Origin: Amycolatopsis vastitatis
Lineage (GTDB): Bacteria > Actinomycetota > Actinomycetes > Mycobacteriales > Pseudonocardiaceae
NCBI RefSeq assembly: GCF_002234595.1
Contig: NZ_NMUL01000019.1
Span: forward strand, 1-38,181
Length of the DNA: 38,181 nucleotides
Direction: 5' to 3'
Below the pieces are notes generated by a model. It was not told the DNA's origin and ran no database searches. It was given only the letters and a program-made list of their open reading frames with translations. Made by a program: the position numbers and the translations under genes. Of this stretch, positions 1-7,073 are shown one piece after another. Each line of letters begins with the position of its first letter. Positions within the stretch are counted from its first letter, which is position 1.

Positions 1-152
1 TGCCACCGCTGACGAAAATCAGGGGAAACGTACTCGGCGCAGCTACCGGCGAAACTCGGTAACGATCCGGATCGCTCAGCTGCAGCGGATAATGTAAATC
101 AAAGACCGCTCGCCAGATTTCCCTGTGCGAGTAAAACAATGGGAGTCATACG

Positions 153-581
153 ATGCGCAACAAGATCGCGGCCTTGGTCGCGACGACCGGTTTCGTCGCC
201 GGCGGGATACTCATGACCGCGACGTCGGCGTCGGCCACTGTGGACCCTCCCGGCGGCAGCTGGGACCACACGTGGACCACCACGGACGCCAACAAGGGTG
301 GCACTGTCTACGTTGAAGAGAACGGCGACGTCGTGTCCGTCTGCGACACGGCGGCCGACGGACTCTCTGCCCGGGTCAAGATCTCCGTCGAGCAGACTCC
401 GAACACCTGGTCCGAACGTTACACGCTCGTTGCTTCCGGTGGATTGGGATCTTGCGCCACGGCCAGGGCTTCTGATGGCGGCTCGCACAACCTCCCGGAA
501 GGCTCGAGCATCGGCGTCACGGTCTACCTGGGTCCGGACTTTCAGCACGACAGCACCCACTCTTACCTCAACGATCACTAG
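153..581 (+). CDS. small secreted protein of unknown function
   Basis: A 142-residue protein with a clear Sec signal peptide: a basic start (MRNK), a hydrophobic core to about residue 22, and an Ala-Ser-Ala cleavage motif ending near residue 28. The mature part is about 114 residues, rich in Thr, Ser, Gly and Asp, with two cysteines (in VSVCDT and GSCATA) that could form one disulfide. GGGAG at 141-145 lies seven bases before the ATG and supports this start. I recognise no family. It is probably a small extracellular beta-rich protein. It stands alone and converges on the TetR gene at 746-1498, with a strong hairpin between them. Confidence 0.8.
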   Translation: MRNKIAALVATTGFVAGGILMTATSASATVDPPGGSWDHTWTTTDANKGGTVYVEENGDVVSVCDTAADGLSARVKISVEQTPNTWSERYTLVASGGLGSCATARASDGGSHNLPEGSSIGVTVYLGPDFQHDSTHSYLNDH

Positions 582-672
582 GTTTCTTGCGTCCTGGCTT
601 AGTGCTGAGCCTAAGCCTGTCGGACCAGGGGTGTAGTGCGGCCGAAGCCGAACTCGCTTCGGTGATCCTGTT

Positions 673-710
673 CGGACGGCCCGGTCGTTGGATCCCGACC
701 GGGCCGTCCG
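673..710. terminator. bidirectional hairpin terminator, 15-bp perfect stem
   Basis: The arms CGGACGGCCCGGTCG (673-687) and CGACCGGGCCGTCCG (696-710) pair perfectly around an 8-base loop. It sits between two convergent genes, so it probably ends both transcripts. There is no U-run, which is common for actinomycete terminators. Confidence 0.8.
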
Positions 711-725
711 CGCTGGTGGCGCGAA

Positions 726-740
726 TGGCACTCAGTGCCA
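726..740. promoter_or_regulatory. palindrome TGGCACTCAGTGCCA, copy 1
   Basis: A perfect 15-bp palindrome with a single central base, lying six bases past the stop of the TetR gene. Its 13-bp core (GGCACTCAGTGCC) recurs at 1529-1541 just upstream of the same gene. The repeat makes an operator for this TetR protein likely, but no promoter for a gene reading away from this copy is evident. Confidence 0.55.
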
Positions 741-745
741 CCCTG

Positions 746-1498
746 TCAGGAAGCGGGCCGCTCGCCGCCGTCGCCGAGTGCGGCGCGGACTTCGGCGAGG
801 ACTTGCTGCAGCGGAGTCGCCGTGGTCATCACGGCGACCACCGTGGCGACGTCGCCGGCCGCCGCTGCGGTCCGCGACCGGAAGGCGTCGACGACCAGAG
901 CGAAAGCCTCGGCCGCGTCGGCCTTGATGTCACCCTTCCCGCCGCTGCGCAGCCAGCGGCGGAGCACGTGGTTGTTGGCCGCGGCGATCGCCGCGGCGAT
1001 GACGGCCGCACGCAAGCTCGCCGCCTCGTCGCCCTGCCCCTCGAACCGCGCCTGCAGGTAACGCGCGAGTACGCGCTGATAACGGTCGACGGTCGCGACT
1101 TCCTTGTCCCGCAGGGCGGGCACGGCACGGGTCAAGGCGAAGCGCTCGAGCGACACCTCGAGGTCGTCGGCATAGGAGTCCAAGACCAGCCCGACCGCGG
1201 CACACGCCACCTCCACCGGCTCGCGCCCCGGGTCCGCGGTGGCGAACACCTCTTCCATCTCGGCCACGATTTCGTCGTGGTTGGCGAAGAGCACGTCGTC
1301 CTTGGTCTCGAAGTACCGGAAGAACGTGCGGCGGCCGACGCCGGCCGCGGCCGCGATCTCGTCCACCGTCGTGGCCTCGTAGCCGTTCGCCACGAACAGC
1401 TCCACGGCCGCGGCGGCGAGCGCGCGCCGCAGCCGCCGCCGGCCCGCAGGTGTCGCTCCGGCCCTGGTGGTGGGCACGCGGCGCGGTGCATCGGTCAT
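746..1498 (-). CDS. TetR/AcrR-family transcriptional regulator
   Basis: A 250-residue regulator with an N-terminal TetR helix-turn-helix at about residues 43-62 (TTVDEIAAAAGVGRRTFFRYF). The GRRTFFRYF recognition helix is shared with a large actinobacterial subgroup that includes the mycofactocin regulator MftR; that is family resemblance only, since no mycofactocin genes are present. The C-terminal helical ligand domain is Ala-rich and has no diagnostic motif. The ATG at 1498 is chosen because the homologous region begins there; the open frame runs further upstream. It is divergent from the unknown gene at 1583, with a palindrome centred about 37 bases upstream of its start, so autoregulation and control of that neighbour are likely. 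Confidence 0.88.
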   Translation of the reverse strand: MTDAPRRVPTTRAGATPAGRRRLRRALAAAAVELFVANGYEATTVDEIAAAAGVGRRTFFRYFETKDDVLFANHDEIVAEMEEVFATADPGREPVEVACAAVGLVLDSYADDLEVSLERFALTRAVPALRDKEVATVDRYQRVLARYLQARFEGQGDEAASLRAAVIAAAIAAANNHVLRRWLRSGGKGDIKADAAEAFALVVDAFRSRTAAAAGDVATVVAVMTTATPLQQVLAEVRAALGDGGERPAS

Positions 1499-1527
1499 GA
1501 CGGGAAAGTAGCAGCCGGGTTGCTTAG

Positions 1528-1542
1528 TGGCACTCAGTGCCG
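1528..1542. promoter_or_regulatory. palindromic operator, copy 2, in divergent promoter region
   Basis: GGCACTCAGTGCC (1529-1541) is identical to the core at 727-739. It lies in the 84-base gap between the TetR gene (start 1498) and the + strand gene at 1583, the usual place for a TetR operator acting on both. Confidence 0.65.
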
Positions 1543-1582
1543 CTAACCTGGCCTTCTCGCCCCCGAGCGGAAGGCGTCGACG

Positions 1583-2050
1583 ATGTCGCTCGACCAGCAA
1601 CTGCAGCCGACTGAGTCCTTCACGCCGCCGGTCTCGCCCCGCGACCGGGCCGACGCCGTGTACCGGCAGCTCTTCGGCTGGTCGGTGAAGTGGCGCGGAA
1701 GCCACCCGTTCCTGTCTCTCGAGAACGGGATCTGCGCCGCGACGCTTCCCAAGATGAGCGCCGCGCCGGTGCTGGCGCGGCTCGCCGCCATCGGTTGCCC
1801 TGGTCCGGCCGTGGTCACGCCGACACCACAGGGACAGCGGGTCGCGATCCTGGCGGAAACCGACGGCCTCATTCCTCCGCAATCGGCGCTCCCCCGGACC
1901 GTCGAAGTGCTCGCGTGGGGTGCCCTGCTCCCCCTGCCCCTCGATCCACGACGCGGCGCGCCGGGAACGGAGTGGCTTGTCGCGCCGGATCCCCAGCGGA
2001 GGTGGCTCCCGAGCCTGGACGCCGTGCTCGCCGGCATCCACCAGCAGTAA
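1583..2050 (+). CDS. conserved-looking protein of unknown function
   Basis: A 155-residue, probably cytoplasmic protein with no signal peptide or membrane helix. Visible landmarks are a Trp-rich segment (LFGWSVKW), a Pro/Gly-rich middle (GCPGPAVV) and a C-terminal RRWLPSLDAVLAGI helix. It vaguely resembles small actinobacterial proteins annotated as primase/polymerase-like, from memory and without catalytic residues I could point to, so no function is assigned. A GGAAGG sequence about ten bases before the ATG may be the ribosome binding site. It is divergent from the TetR gene and shares its operator region, which suggests it is a regulated target. Confidence 0.65.
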   Translation: MSLDQQLQPTESFTPPVSPRDRADAVYRQLFGWSVKWRGSHPFLSLENGICAATLPKMSAAPVLARLAAIGCPGPAVVTPTPQGQRVAILAETDGLIPPQSALPRTVEVLAWGALLPLPLDPRRGAPGTEWLVAPDPQRRWLPSLDAVLAGIHQQ

Positions 2051-2155
2051 CCGCCGGAGGCGCCCAGGCCGTGGTCGCCGGCTCGGGGCAACGCCGCGGT
2101 CAATCCAGGGCCTTCCGGTTCGCGTTGTTCACCCCAGAGTAGATCAACGCCGCAG

Positions 2156-2260
2156 ATCACGCCCCTGGTCGACCGCGTGTTCCCGTTGGAGCAGGCGGCG
2201 CAAGCGCAACGCCACCTCGCCGAGGGCGGCCCGTTCGGCCGCGTCCTCCTGGCCCTCTAG
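2156..2260 (+). pseudogene. C-terminal relic of a quinone oxidoreductase (MDR family)
   Basis: An unlisted short frame ending in TAG at 2258-2260 reads ITPLVDRVFPLEQAAQAQ and then LAEGGPFGRVLLAL. This is the usual C-terminal end of NADP-dependent zinc-type quinone oxidoreductases (Dr-FPLe-aaeAh...GK-vl). Only about 34 codons remain, with no start or Rossmann domain upstream. The call rests on my recognition of the motif. The surrounding 2051-2375 stretch otherwise holds only a weak 7-bp stem (2284-2290/2299-2305). Confidence 0.6.
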
Positions 2261-2375
2261 CCGTTGCGGGTCATGACGTTCTTGTCGGCTGAAGTGCGAG
2301 CCGACGGCGGTCGGTTTCGCCTGTGGGGGCAGTGTCGTTACGTTTCGCTGGTCATGGGCGACTACCTACGCGGAG

Positions 2376-3509
2376 GTGGGGGAACCTGATCAACGGACCA
2401 TCCGGCCACTGCCGGATGCTGGTGGCAATTCGCACCTGAGGGTCGAAGTTCCGGAGGCGATGCAGAGGATGGCAGTCGATCCGCCGCGGCCGCGGCTGGC
2501 CATGATGTCAGACCAGCCGGTCACCCGCGCGGCGCAGGATCAGTTGGGCTTCACGGCGTACGCCGGCGTGTTCACCGCGTTCTTCCTCGACAAGGCCGCT
2601 CCGACACCGATGACCGTGGCGATCAGCGGGCCGTGGGGTTCGGGCAAGACCTCGCTCGCCCGGCTGATCGACGACCGGCTGCAGGTGAAGGAAAACTGGC
2701 AGGGCCGGTGGTTCGAAGCCCCGCTGACCTGCTGGTTCAATGCCTGGCACCACGCCGACGCGGCCAATGTGGGAGTCGCCCTCGCTGCCCATGTGGCCCG
2801 GATCCTGGCACCCGAACGGCCGATTTGGTGGCGCCTGCTGCAGCCACTGCCCGCCGCCATGCTCGGCCCCACCCGCCGGTGGTGGCGGCGGATCTGGCAG
2901 GGCGTCGCCGGTGCCGCCTTGACCGCCGCGGTGCTGCTCGCGGTGGCCTGGCTGGTCCCGGCGCTCCGCGAGAAGCTCGGCCCGATCGGTGCGCTGCCCG
3001 GAGACGCCACCAACCCGGTGGTGCTGCTGGCCGGCGGTTCCACCCTGCTTGCGCTGGCCGTGCGGGCGTTCAAGGCGAGCGGCGCGCTCGGCGCCTACCT
3101 GGAGACGCCGCGGGAAGCCGCGGCCAAGGGCTCGATGGCCGAGGTGCGCGCGCACCTGCATGATCTGGTGCGCCAGGCGCTACGGCAGCGCCGCACCGGT
3201 AAATTGAACCGCCGGCTGGTGATCTTCATTGATGACCTGGAGCGTTGTCCCGAGGACAAGGCATTGGGTGTGTGCGAGGTCGTCAGCCAGCTCCTCGACC
3301 ACGACGGCGTGATCGTGGTCATGATCTCCGACCTGGCCCCCATCGCCGCCGCGGCGGCCGCCCGGTACCAGGACACGGACCTGCCGGCGGCCGTCCTCGG
3401 CCAGCGCTACCTCGACAAGCTGATCAACATGCGCTTCAACCTCCCGCCCCTGAGCCCCGAATCGGTCCAGCGTCTGTTTGACAACCCTCCGCCCGGAGGT
3501 GCGCTGTGA
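2376..3509 (+). CDS. KAP-family P-loop NTPase, membrane-inserted, lacking its C-terminal lid
   Basis: A KAP-type NTPase. Walker A is GPWGSGKTS at residues 85-93, the family signature CWFNAW follows at about 119-124, and Walker B is LVIFIDDLERC at 281-291. A pair of hydrophobic helices (about 176-196 and 213-231) sits between Walker A and B, which is the hallmark of KAP NTPases such as Kidins220 and PifA. The frame ends just after RFNLPPLS, where intact KAP proteins continue into a helical lid; that part seems to be encoded by the next gene. The GTG at 2376 gives 377 residues. ATGs at 2460 and 2469 behind GGAGG (2453-2457) are credible shorter starts. Role unknown; KAP proteins include the phage-exclusion factor PifA. 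Confidence 0.85.
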   Translation: MGEPDQRTIRPLPDAGGNSHLRVEVPEAMQRMAVDPPRPRLAMMSDQPVTRAAQDQLGFTAYAGVFTAFFLDKAAPTPMTVAISGPWGSGKTSLARLIDDRLQVKENWQGRWFEAPLTCWFNAWHHADAANVGVALAAHVARILAPERPIWWRLLQPLPAAMLGPTRRWWRRIWQGVAGAALTAAVLLAVAWLVPALREKLGPIGALPGDATNPVVLLAGGSTLLALAVRAFKASGALGAYLETPREAAAKGSMAEVRAHLHDLVRQALRQRRTGKLNRRLVIFIDDLERCPEDKALGVCEVVSQLLDHDGVIVVMISDLAPIAAAAAARYQDTDLPAAVLGQRYLDKLINMRFNLPPLSPESVQRLFDNPPPGGAL

Positions 3510-4456
3510 ATTCGATCGACGCAGTGGTGACGGCCCTGAAAACAATCGACAGGGAACCCGTGTGGCGGGCAGCCTTCGAGCGGGCGTTCACCACGGCACT
3601 CGTATCCGGGATCGCGCTCGCGATATCCTCCGCGCTCGGCCTCGATGCGACTTGGAGTGCGTGGTTCACGCCCGTTGTTGCCGTGCTGATCAATGTGTTG
3701 TACCGCCTCACAATCCGTGTTGCGGCGGAGTCGACCTCGTCGTACACCATCGGATGGGCCTTCCGCACACTACTCTACGTCGGGGCACCCTCGGTCGCCT
3801 TCAACCTGGTCTGGAAGTTGACCGGCCCCGGCACGGTCGGACAGGCATTGAGTGTCGGCATCGCGGCGGGAGGACTGGCTTTTCTGTCCGAATTCATCCT
3901 CGTCGGGCTTCGTGAAGCCGGCAACGTCCACGCCCGCGAAATGTTGTCCCAAACGGCGGCCGACGCGGTACTGACGGAAACCGAACCGGCCACGGACACC
4001 GAAGTGTCCTCCGTGGACTTCGATGCCCGGCTCGACTACCGATACCGGCGAGCGCGGGAGGAGGTCGAGGTGGAGATGCGGCAATATCTGCTGAGCCTGC
4101 CCACCAATCCGCGCACGGCGAAACGGATGGTCAACCACTTGTCCTTGGCCATGGCCATCGCCGAACAGCGTGGACTTTTCCAAAACACGGACATCACCCG
4201 ACAGCACTTGGGAAAATGGGTCCAGTTTTCCGAGCAGTGGCCGGCTCTCGGCGCGGTACTGACGGCGCATCCGGAGTGCATGGTCCACTTGGAAAACGCG
4301 CCGACACAGGACGAGGTGCAGGTCATTCTCGACAAATGGGCGCCCGGGACCATCGCCTCGGACGACATGGTCCGGCAAATACGCAGTGACGTCCGGCTGA
4401 GCGAGGTGCTGGACCGGCTGGTCCGTTACGACGCCGGTCAGGCGACCAGCGGGTAG
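3506..4456 (+). CDS. four-helix membrane protein carrying a KAP-like C-terminal helical domain
   Basis: A 316-residue protein whose GTG start overlaps the KAP NTPase stop by four bases (GTGA), implying translational coupling and a joint complex. Hydrophobic segments lie at about residues 28-48, 52-72, 84-107 and 112-135. The cytoplasmic C-terminal half is charged and contains YLLSLPTNPRTAKRMVNHLSL, which resembles the NPR..KR..N helix of the lid in intact KAP NTPases. My inference is that one ancestral KAP protein was split, or that the lid migrated to a membrane partner. The ATPase motifs are all on the first protein. Nothing recognisable as a toxin or nuclease is fused. Confidence 0.78.
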   Translation: MNSIDAVVTALKTIDREPVWRAAFERAFTTALVSGIALAISSALGLDATWSAWFTPVVAVLINVLYRLTIRVAAESTSSYTIGWAFRTLLYVGAPSVAFNLVWKLTGPGTVGQALSVGIAAGGLAFLSEFILVGLREAGNVHAREMLSQTAADAVLTETEPATDTEVSSVDFDARLDYRYRRAREEVEVEMRQYLLSLPTNPRTAKRMVNHLSLAMAIAEQRGLFQNTDITRQHLGKWVQFSEQWPALGAVLTAHPECMVHLENAPTQDEVQVILDKWAPGTIASDDMVRQIRSDVRLSEVLDRLVRYDAGQATSG

Positions 4457-4508
4457 CGGGAGCCAAAAGGCGCCGCCGTATCTTGCCCCCTGGGCGCGAC
4501 CGAATCGG

Positions 4509-4874
4509 TCAGGAACGACGACGATCAGCGACTGCGAGCAGATACGTGTAACCGGCCGGCGTCTCACCGGGTGTCGGCCGGTTCGGCATTCGCCCGTAGG
4601 CGCGTGCCGGTCCGGCGATCGTCGTGTGCTCGCGCTCGATCCAACCGCACGCGCGCAGGAGCGACGGCAGATCCTCCGGCACGAATCGCGCGCCGACGTC
4701 GACCGGGCCGAGCCGGTACGGCCGGGTGTCCAATCCTGAGCCGAGCTCGACGAGTTGACCGACCCCGGCCGCCGACGCCGCGGTGACCGCATCGTCGAAC
4801 CAGCGGGTGCGCAACGGAAGCAGGACATCCTTGCGTCCGTCACGGCAGTCCAGAATGCGCTTGCCTCGGCGACA
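4509..4874 (-). pseudogene. SAM-dependent methyltransferase relic with internal deletion
   Basis: The frame reads LLPLRTRWFDDAVTAAS and LVELGSGLDTRPYRLG, the N-terminal core and SAM-binding motif I of the TIGR00027/leucine-carboxymethyltransferase-like family. It then jumps directly to FVPEDLPSLLRACGW, which belongs near that family's C-terminus. Full-length members are about 270-300 residues, so roughly 100 or more residues are missing from the middle and the first 70 or so from the front. The frame is open only from 4874; the first ATG is at 4814 (101 residues). Catalysis is very unlikely. Confidence 0.65.
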
Positions 4875-4975
4875 TCATCGGAAGTCACCTCGAGAACTCT
4901 AACGGGTGTCACACATTGCCGTGCCATTTACCGGCGACGCCGGATTGCCGAGTCGTCCCCGAGCGCCCGATCCGC

Positions 4976-5206
4976 TCAGCCTCGGTGCCAGTCGCGGAAG
5001 GCGTCCAGCAGGTCCGTGCGCACGGCGGGCGACAGCGGCTCCGGCGGAAGCTCCCCCAGCTCCGCGATGGTGGTGCGGAATTGCTCCAGGTAGCGTTCGC
5101 AGCCTTCGCACAGGGCCAGGTGCTCGATGAACCGTTCTTCGGCCGCGGGGTCGAGCGCGCCGTCGAGGAACGCCGTGACCAGCTCGACGAACTCGTCGCA
5201 GTTCAT
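4976..5206 (-). CDS. zinc-finger anti-sigma factor (ZAS type)
   Basis: A 76-residue protein with the zinc-binding anti-sigma motif H29-x3-C33-x2-C36 (HLALCEGC). It has no membrane helix, so it should be a soluble anti-sigma factor that holds the ECF sigma factor encoded just upstream. The ATG overlaps the sigma stop by four bases (ATGA), which supports coupled synthesis. In redox-responsive ZAS proteins such as RsrA the zinc cysteines sense disulfide stress. With a flavin reductase and an antiporter in the same operon, redox or ion stress is a reasonable guess, but the signal cannot be read from the sequence. Confidence 0.87.
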   Translation of the reverse strand: MNCDEFVELVTAFLDGALDPAAEERFIEHLALCEGCERYLEQFRTTIAELGELPPEPLSPAVRTDLLDAFRDWHRG

Positions 5207-5883
5207 CCCGCCGCCCCCAGGTACCCGGCCAGCCGCTCGCGGACGACCGCGCGGGCGCGGTGCAGCAGCACCCGCTGGTTGGCCGCGGAGATCTGCAGGA
5301 TTTCGCAGACCTCCTCGGCCGTGTGGTCGCCGACGTCGCGCAGGCTGATAACGGCCCGCTGCCGGGCAGGCAACTCGTCCAGCACGCCGGTGATCACCTC
5401 GCGGATTTCCAGTGCCAGTGCGGTTCTCTCCGGCGACGCCCACGGCTCGGGGGCTTCCCGCCAGTGGCCAGGGTAAGCGCCGCCGGGTCCCTGGAACCGG
5501 CTGGGGTCCACCGTCGGGCCGTGGTCCTCGTCGCCGGGCAGCAGGCTGGTCCACGGGACGCTGCGCTTTTCGTGTGCGCCGCGTTTCTTGGCCGTGTTGA
5601 CCAGGATGCGGTACACCCAGGTCTTGAACGACGACCTTCCTTCGAAGGCGGCCAGTCCTTTCACGACCGCGAGCCAGGTGTCCTGCACGACCTCCTCGGC
5701 CGTGGCGTGCGTCGAGACGAAGGACCGGGCCAGCCGCAGCATCGACGACGACCAGGCGTCAAGCACCTTCGCGAACGCCGCGCCGTCACCGGCGCGCAGG
5801 GCCGCGACCAGCTCGTCGTCCGGAGGCAGTTTCGTCACCGCCCGAGCGTAGCCGCGGCGGCTGCGGAAAAGGGTGACGGTCAC
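5203..5883 (-). CDS. ECF-family RNA polymerase sigma factor
   Basis: Sigma-70 region 2 lies at about residues 35-100 (LARSFVSTHATAEEVVQDTW, then FKTWVYRILVNTAKKRG). Region 4 lies at about 160-220 (LDELPARQRAVISLRDV, then AEEVCEILQIS). The long linker rich in Pro and Trp between them is typical of several actinobacterial ECF groups. The GTG at 5883 overlaps the antiporter stop (GTGA), favouring this start; a GTG at 5838 gives a shorter form (VTKLPPDDEL) that begins where most homologues do. It is followed at once by its anti-sigma factor. Confidence 0.9.
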   Translation of the reverse strand: MTVTLFRSRRGYARAVTKLPPDDELVAALRAGDGAAFAKVLDAWSSSMLRLARSFVSTHATAEEVVQDTWLAVVKGLAAFEGRSSFKTWVYRILVNTAKKRGAHEKRSVPWTSLLPGDEDHGPTVDPSRFQGPGGAYPGHWREAPEPWASPERTALALEIREVITGVLDELPARQRAVISLRDVGDHTAEEVCEILQISAANQRVLLHRARAVVRERLAGYLGAAG

Positions 5884-7070
5884 CTTACGGCCACCGGGTC
5901 CGGCGCCCGCAGCAACGCCAGCGCACCGGCCGGGAACAGCAGCACCGACAGCAAACCGGCGCAGACGAGTGCGGCCGCGGTCACCGGGGTCATCAGGCCG
6001 GTCAGGACCCCGATCTGGGTCGCGGTGACCAGGAACGGCAGCGACGTCGCCTGCAGAAGGCCGGCCGCGATCGCCCTTCGCGTCCCGAACTCACGCGCGA
6101 ACAGCAACGCTGGAAGGCCACGCGCGAGCAGCAGCGCCGCCAGGAACAGCGGGACGCGAGCGAGCGCGCCCACGTCGGCGAGCAGGCCGGAGAGGTCGAG
6201 CCGCAAGCCGCTGGTGACGAAGAAGACCGGGACCAGGAAGCCGTACCCGATCGCGTCCAGCTTGACGCGGAACCGGGGGTGCGACGCCGAGTCGCGGTCG
6301 AGCAGGCCGACGACCGCGCCCGCGAGGAACGCGCCGAGGATGCTCTCGAGCCCGAACGCCTCGGCCAGGGCGACGAACGCGACCAGCAGCACCACGGCCG
6401 CGCGGACGCGGATCTCGGCCGTGGTGTCCTGCAACCGGGTCAGTGTGGCGCCGAGCCGCCGCGACCGGCCGGCCAGCGCGACCACGACCGCGGTGACCAC
6501 GACCAGACCCACGAACGCGGCGAGCAGCACCAGCCGCGCACCGGTGCTGCCGCCGGACGCCGAGAACAGCAGCGACACCAGCAGCACGGCGGCGAAATCG
6601 GCCACCGAGCAGGCGGCGATGACCGCCTGCCCGAGGCCACCCTCGGCCTGTCCGGCGTCCTTGAGCACCGGCACCACCAGGCCGAGCGACGTCGCCGACA
6701 GCGCCACCGCGACCAGCAGCGGGCTGTGCACCCATCCGGCGGTGGCGAACCCCGCCCCCGCGGCGAGCCCGAGCGCCAGGGTCAGGACGTACCCCAGCAA
6801 CGCCACCCGCAGCGCCCGCCCGCGCAGCCGGTGGACGTCGATCTCGAGCCCGGCCAGGAAGAGCAGGAACGCCAGCCCGAGCAGGGCGACGATCTGCACC
6901 GGCAGGTCCGGCTCGATCCAGCCCAGCCCGGACGGCCCGAGCGCGATGCCGGCGACGATCTCCAGCACCACGGCCGGCACCCGCAACTTCGGCACGAGGC
7001 CCAGCAGCAGCGGCGCGGCGAGAGCGATCGCCGCCACGGCGAACAGGTTGACGAAGCCGACGCCGGGCAT
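5880..7070 (-). CDS. CPA2-family cation:proton antiporter (KefB/NapA-like)
   Basis: A 396-residue integral membrane protein with about 12 hydrophobic helices. It carries the family features LEIVAGIALGPSGLGWI (helix 2), FLLFLAGLEID (helix 3) and SVADFAAVLLVSLLF (helix 5 region, with an Asp in the membrane). It should exchange Na+ or K+ for H+. There is no C-terminal TrkA-N domain, unlike full KefB/KefC. It begins three bases after the flavodoxin-fold gene and overlaps the sigma gene, so 7778-4976 looks like one transcript. Confidence 0.88.
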   Translation of the reverse strand: MPGVGFVNLFAVAAIALAAPLLLGLVPKLRVPAVVLEIVAGIALGPSGLGWIEPDLPVQIVALLGLAFLLFLAGLEIDVHRLRGRALRVALLGYVLTLALGLAAGAGFATAGWVHSPLLVAVALSATSLGLVVPVLKDAGQAEGGLGQAVIAACSVADFAAVLLVSLLFSASGGSTGARLVLLAAFVGLVVVTAVVVALAGRSRRLGATLTRLQDTTAEIRVRAAVVLLVAFVALAEAFGLESILGAFLAGAVVGLLDRDSASHPRFRVKLDAIGYGFLVPVFFVTSGLRLDLSGLLADVGALARVPLFLAALLLARGLPALLFAREFGTRRAIAAGLLQATSLPFLVTATQIGVLTGLMTPVTAAALVCAGLLSVLLFPAGALALLRAPDPVAVR

Positions 7071-7073
7071 GGC

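Noticed and set aside
99..731. A 210-residue minus-strand open frame opposite the small secreted protein.
   Set aside because: It is an Arg/Gly/Val-rich shadow frame with no domain. The plus-strand gene has a signal peptide and a ribosome site.
726..1542. The idea that GGCACTCAGTGCC is a CIRCE/HrcA heat-shock element.
   Set aside because: CIRCE has a 9-base spacer between TTAGCACTC and GAGTGCTAA. These sites have a single central base and lie beside a TetR gene.
2376..4456. Reading the KAP pair as one gene broken by a frameshift.
   Set aside because: The second frame starts with its own GTG in a 4-base stop-start overlap and encodes a four-helix membrane region before the lid-like part, so it is a separate gene rather than a simple continuation.
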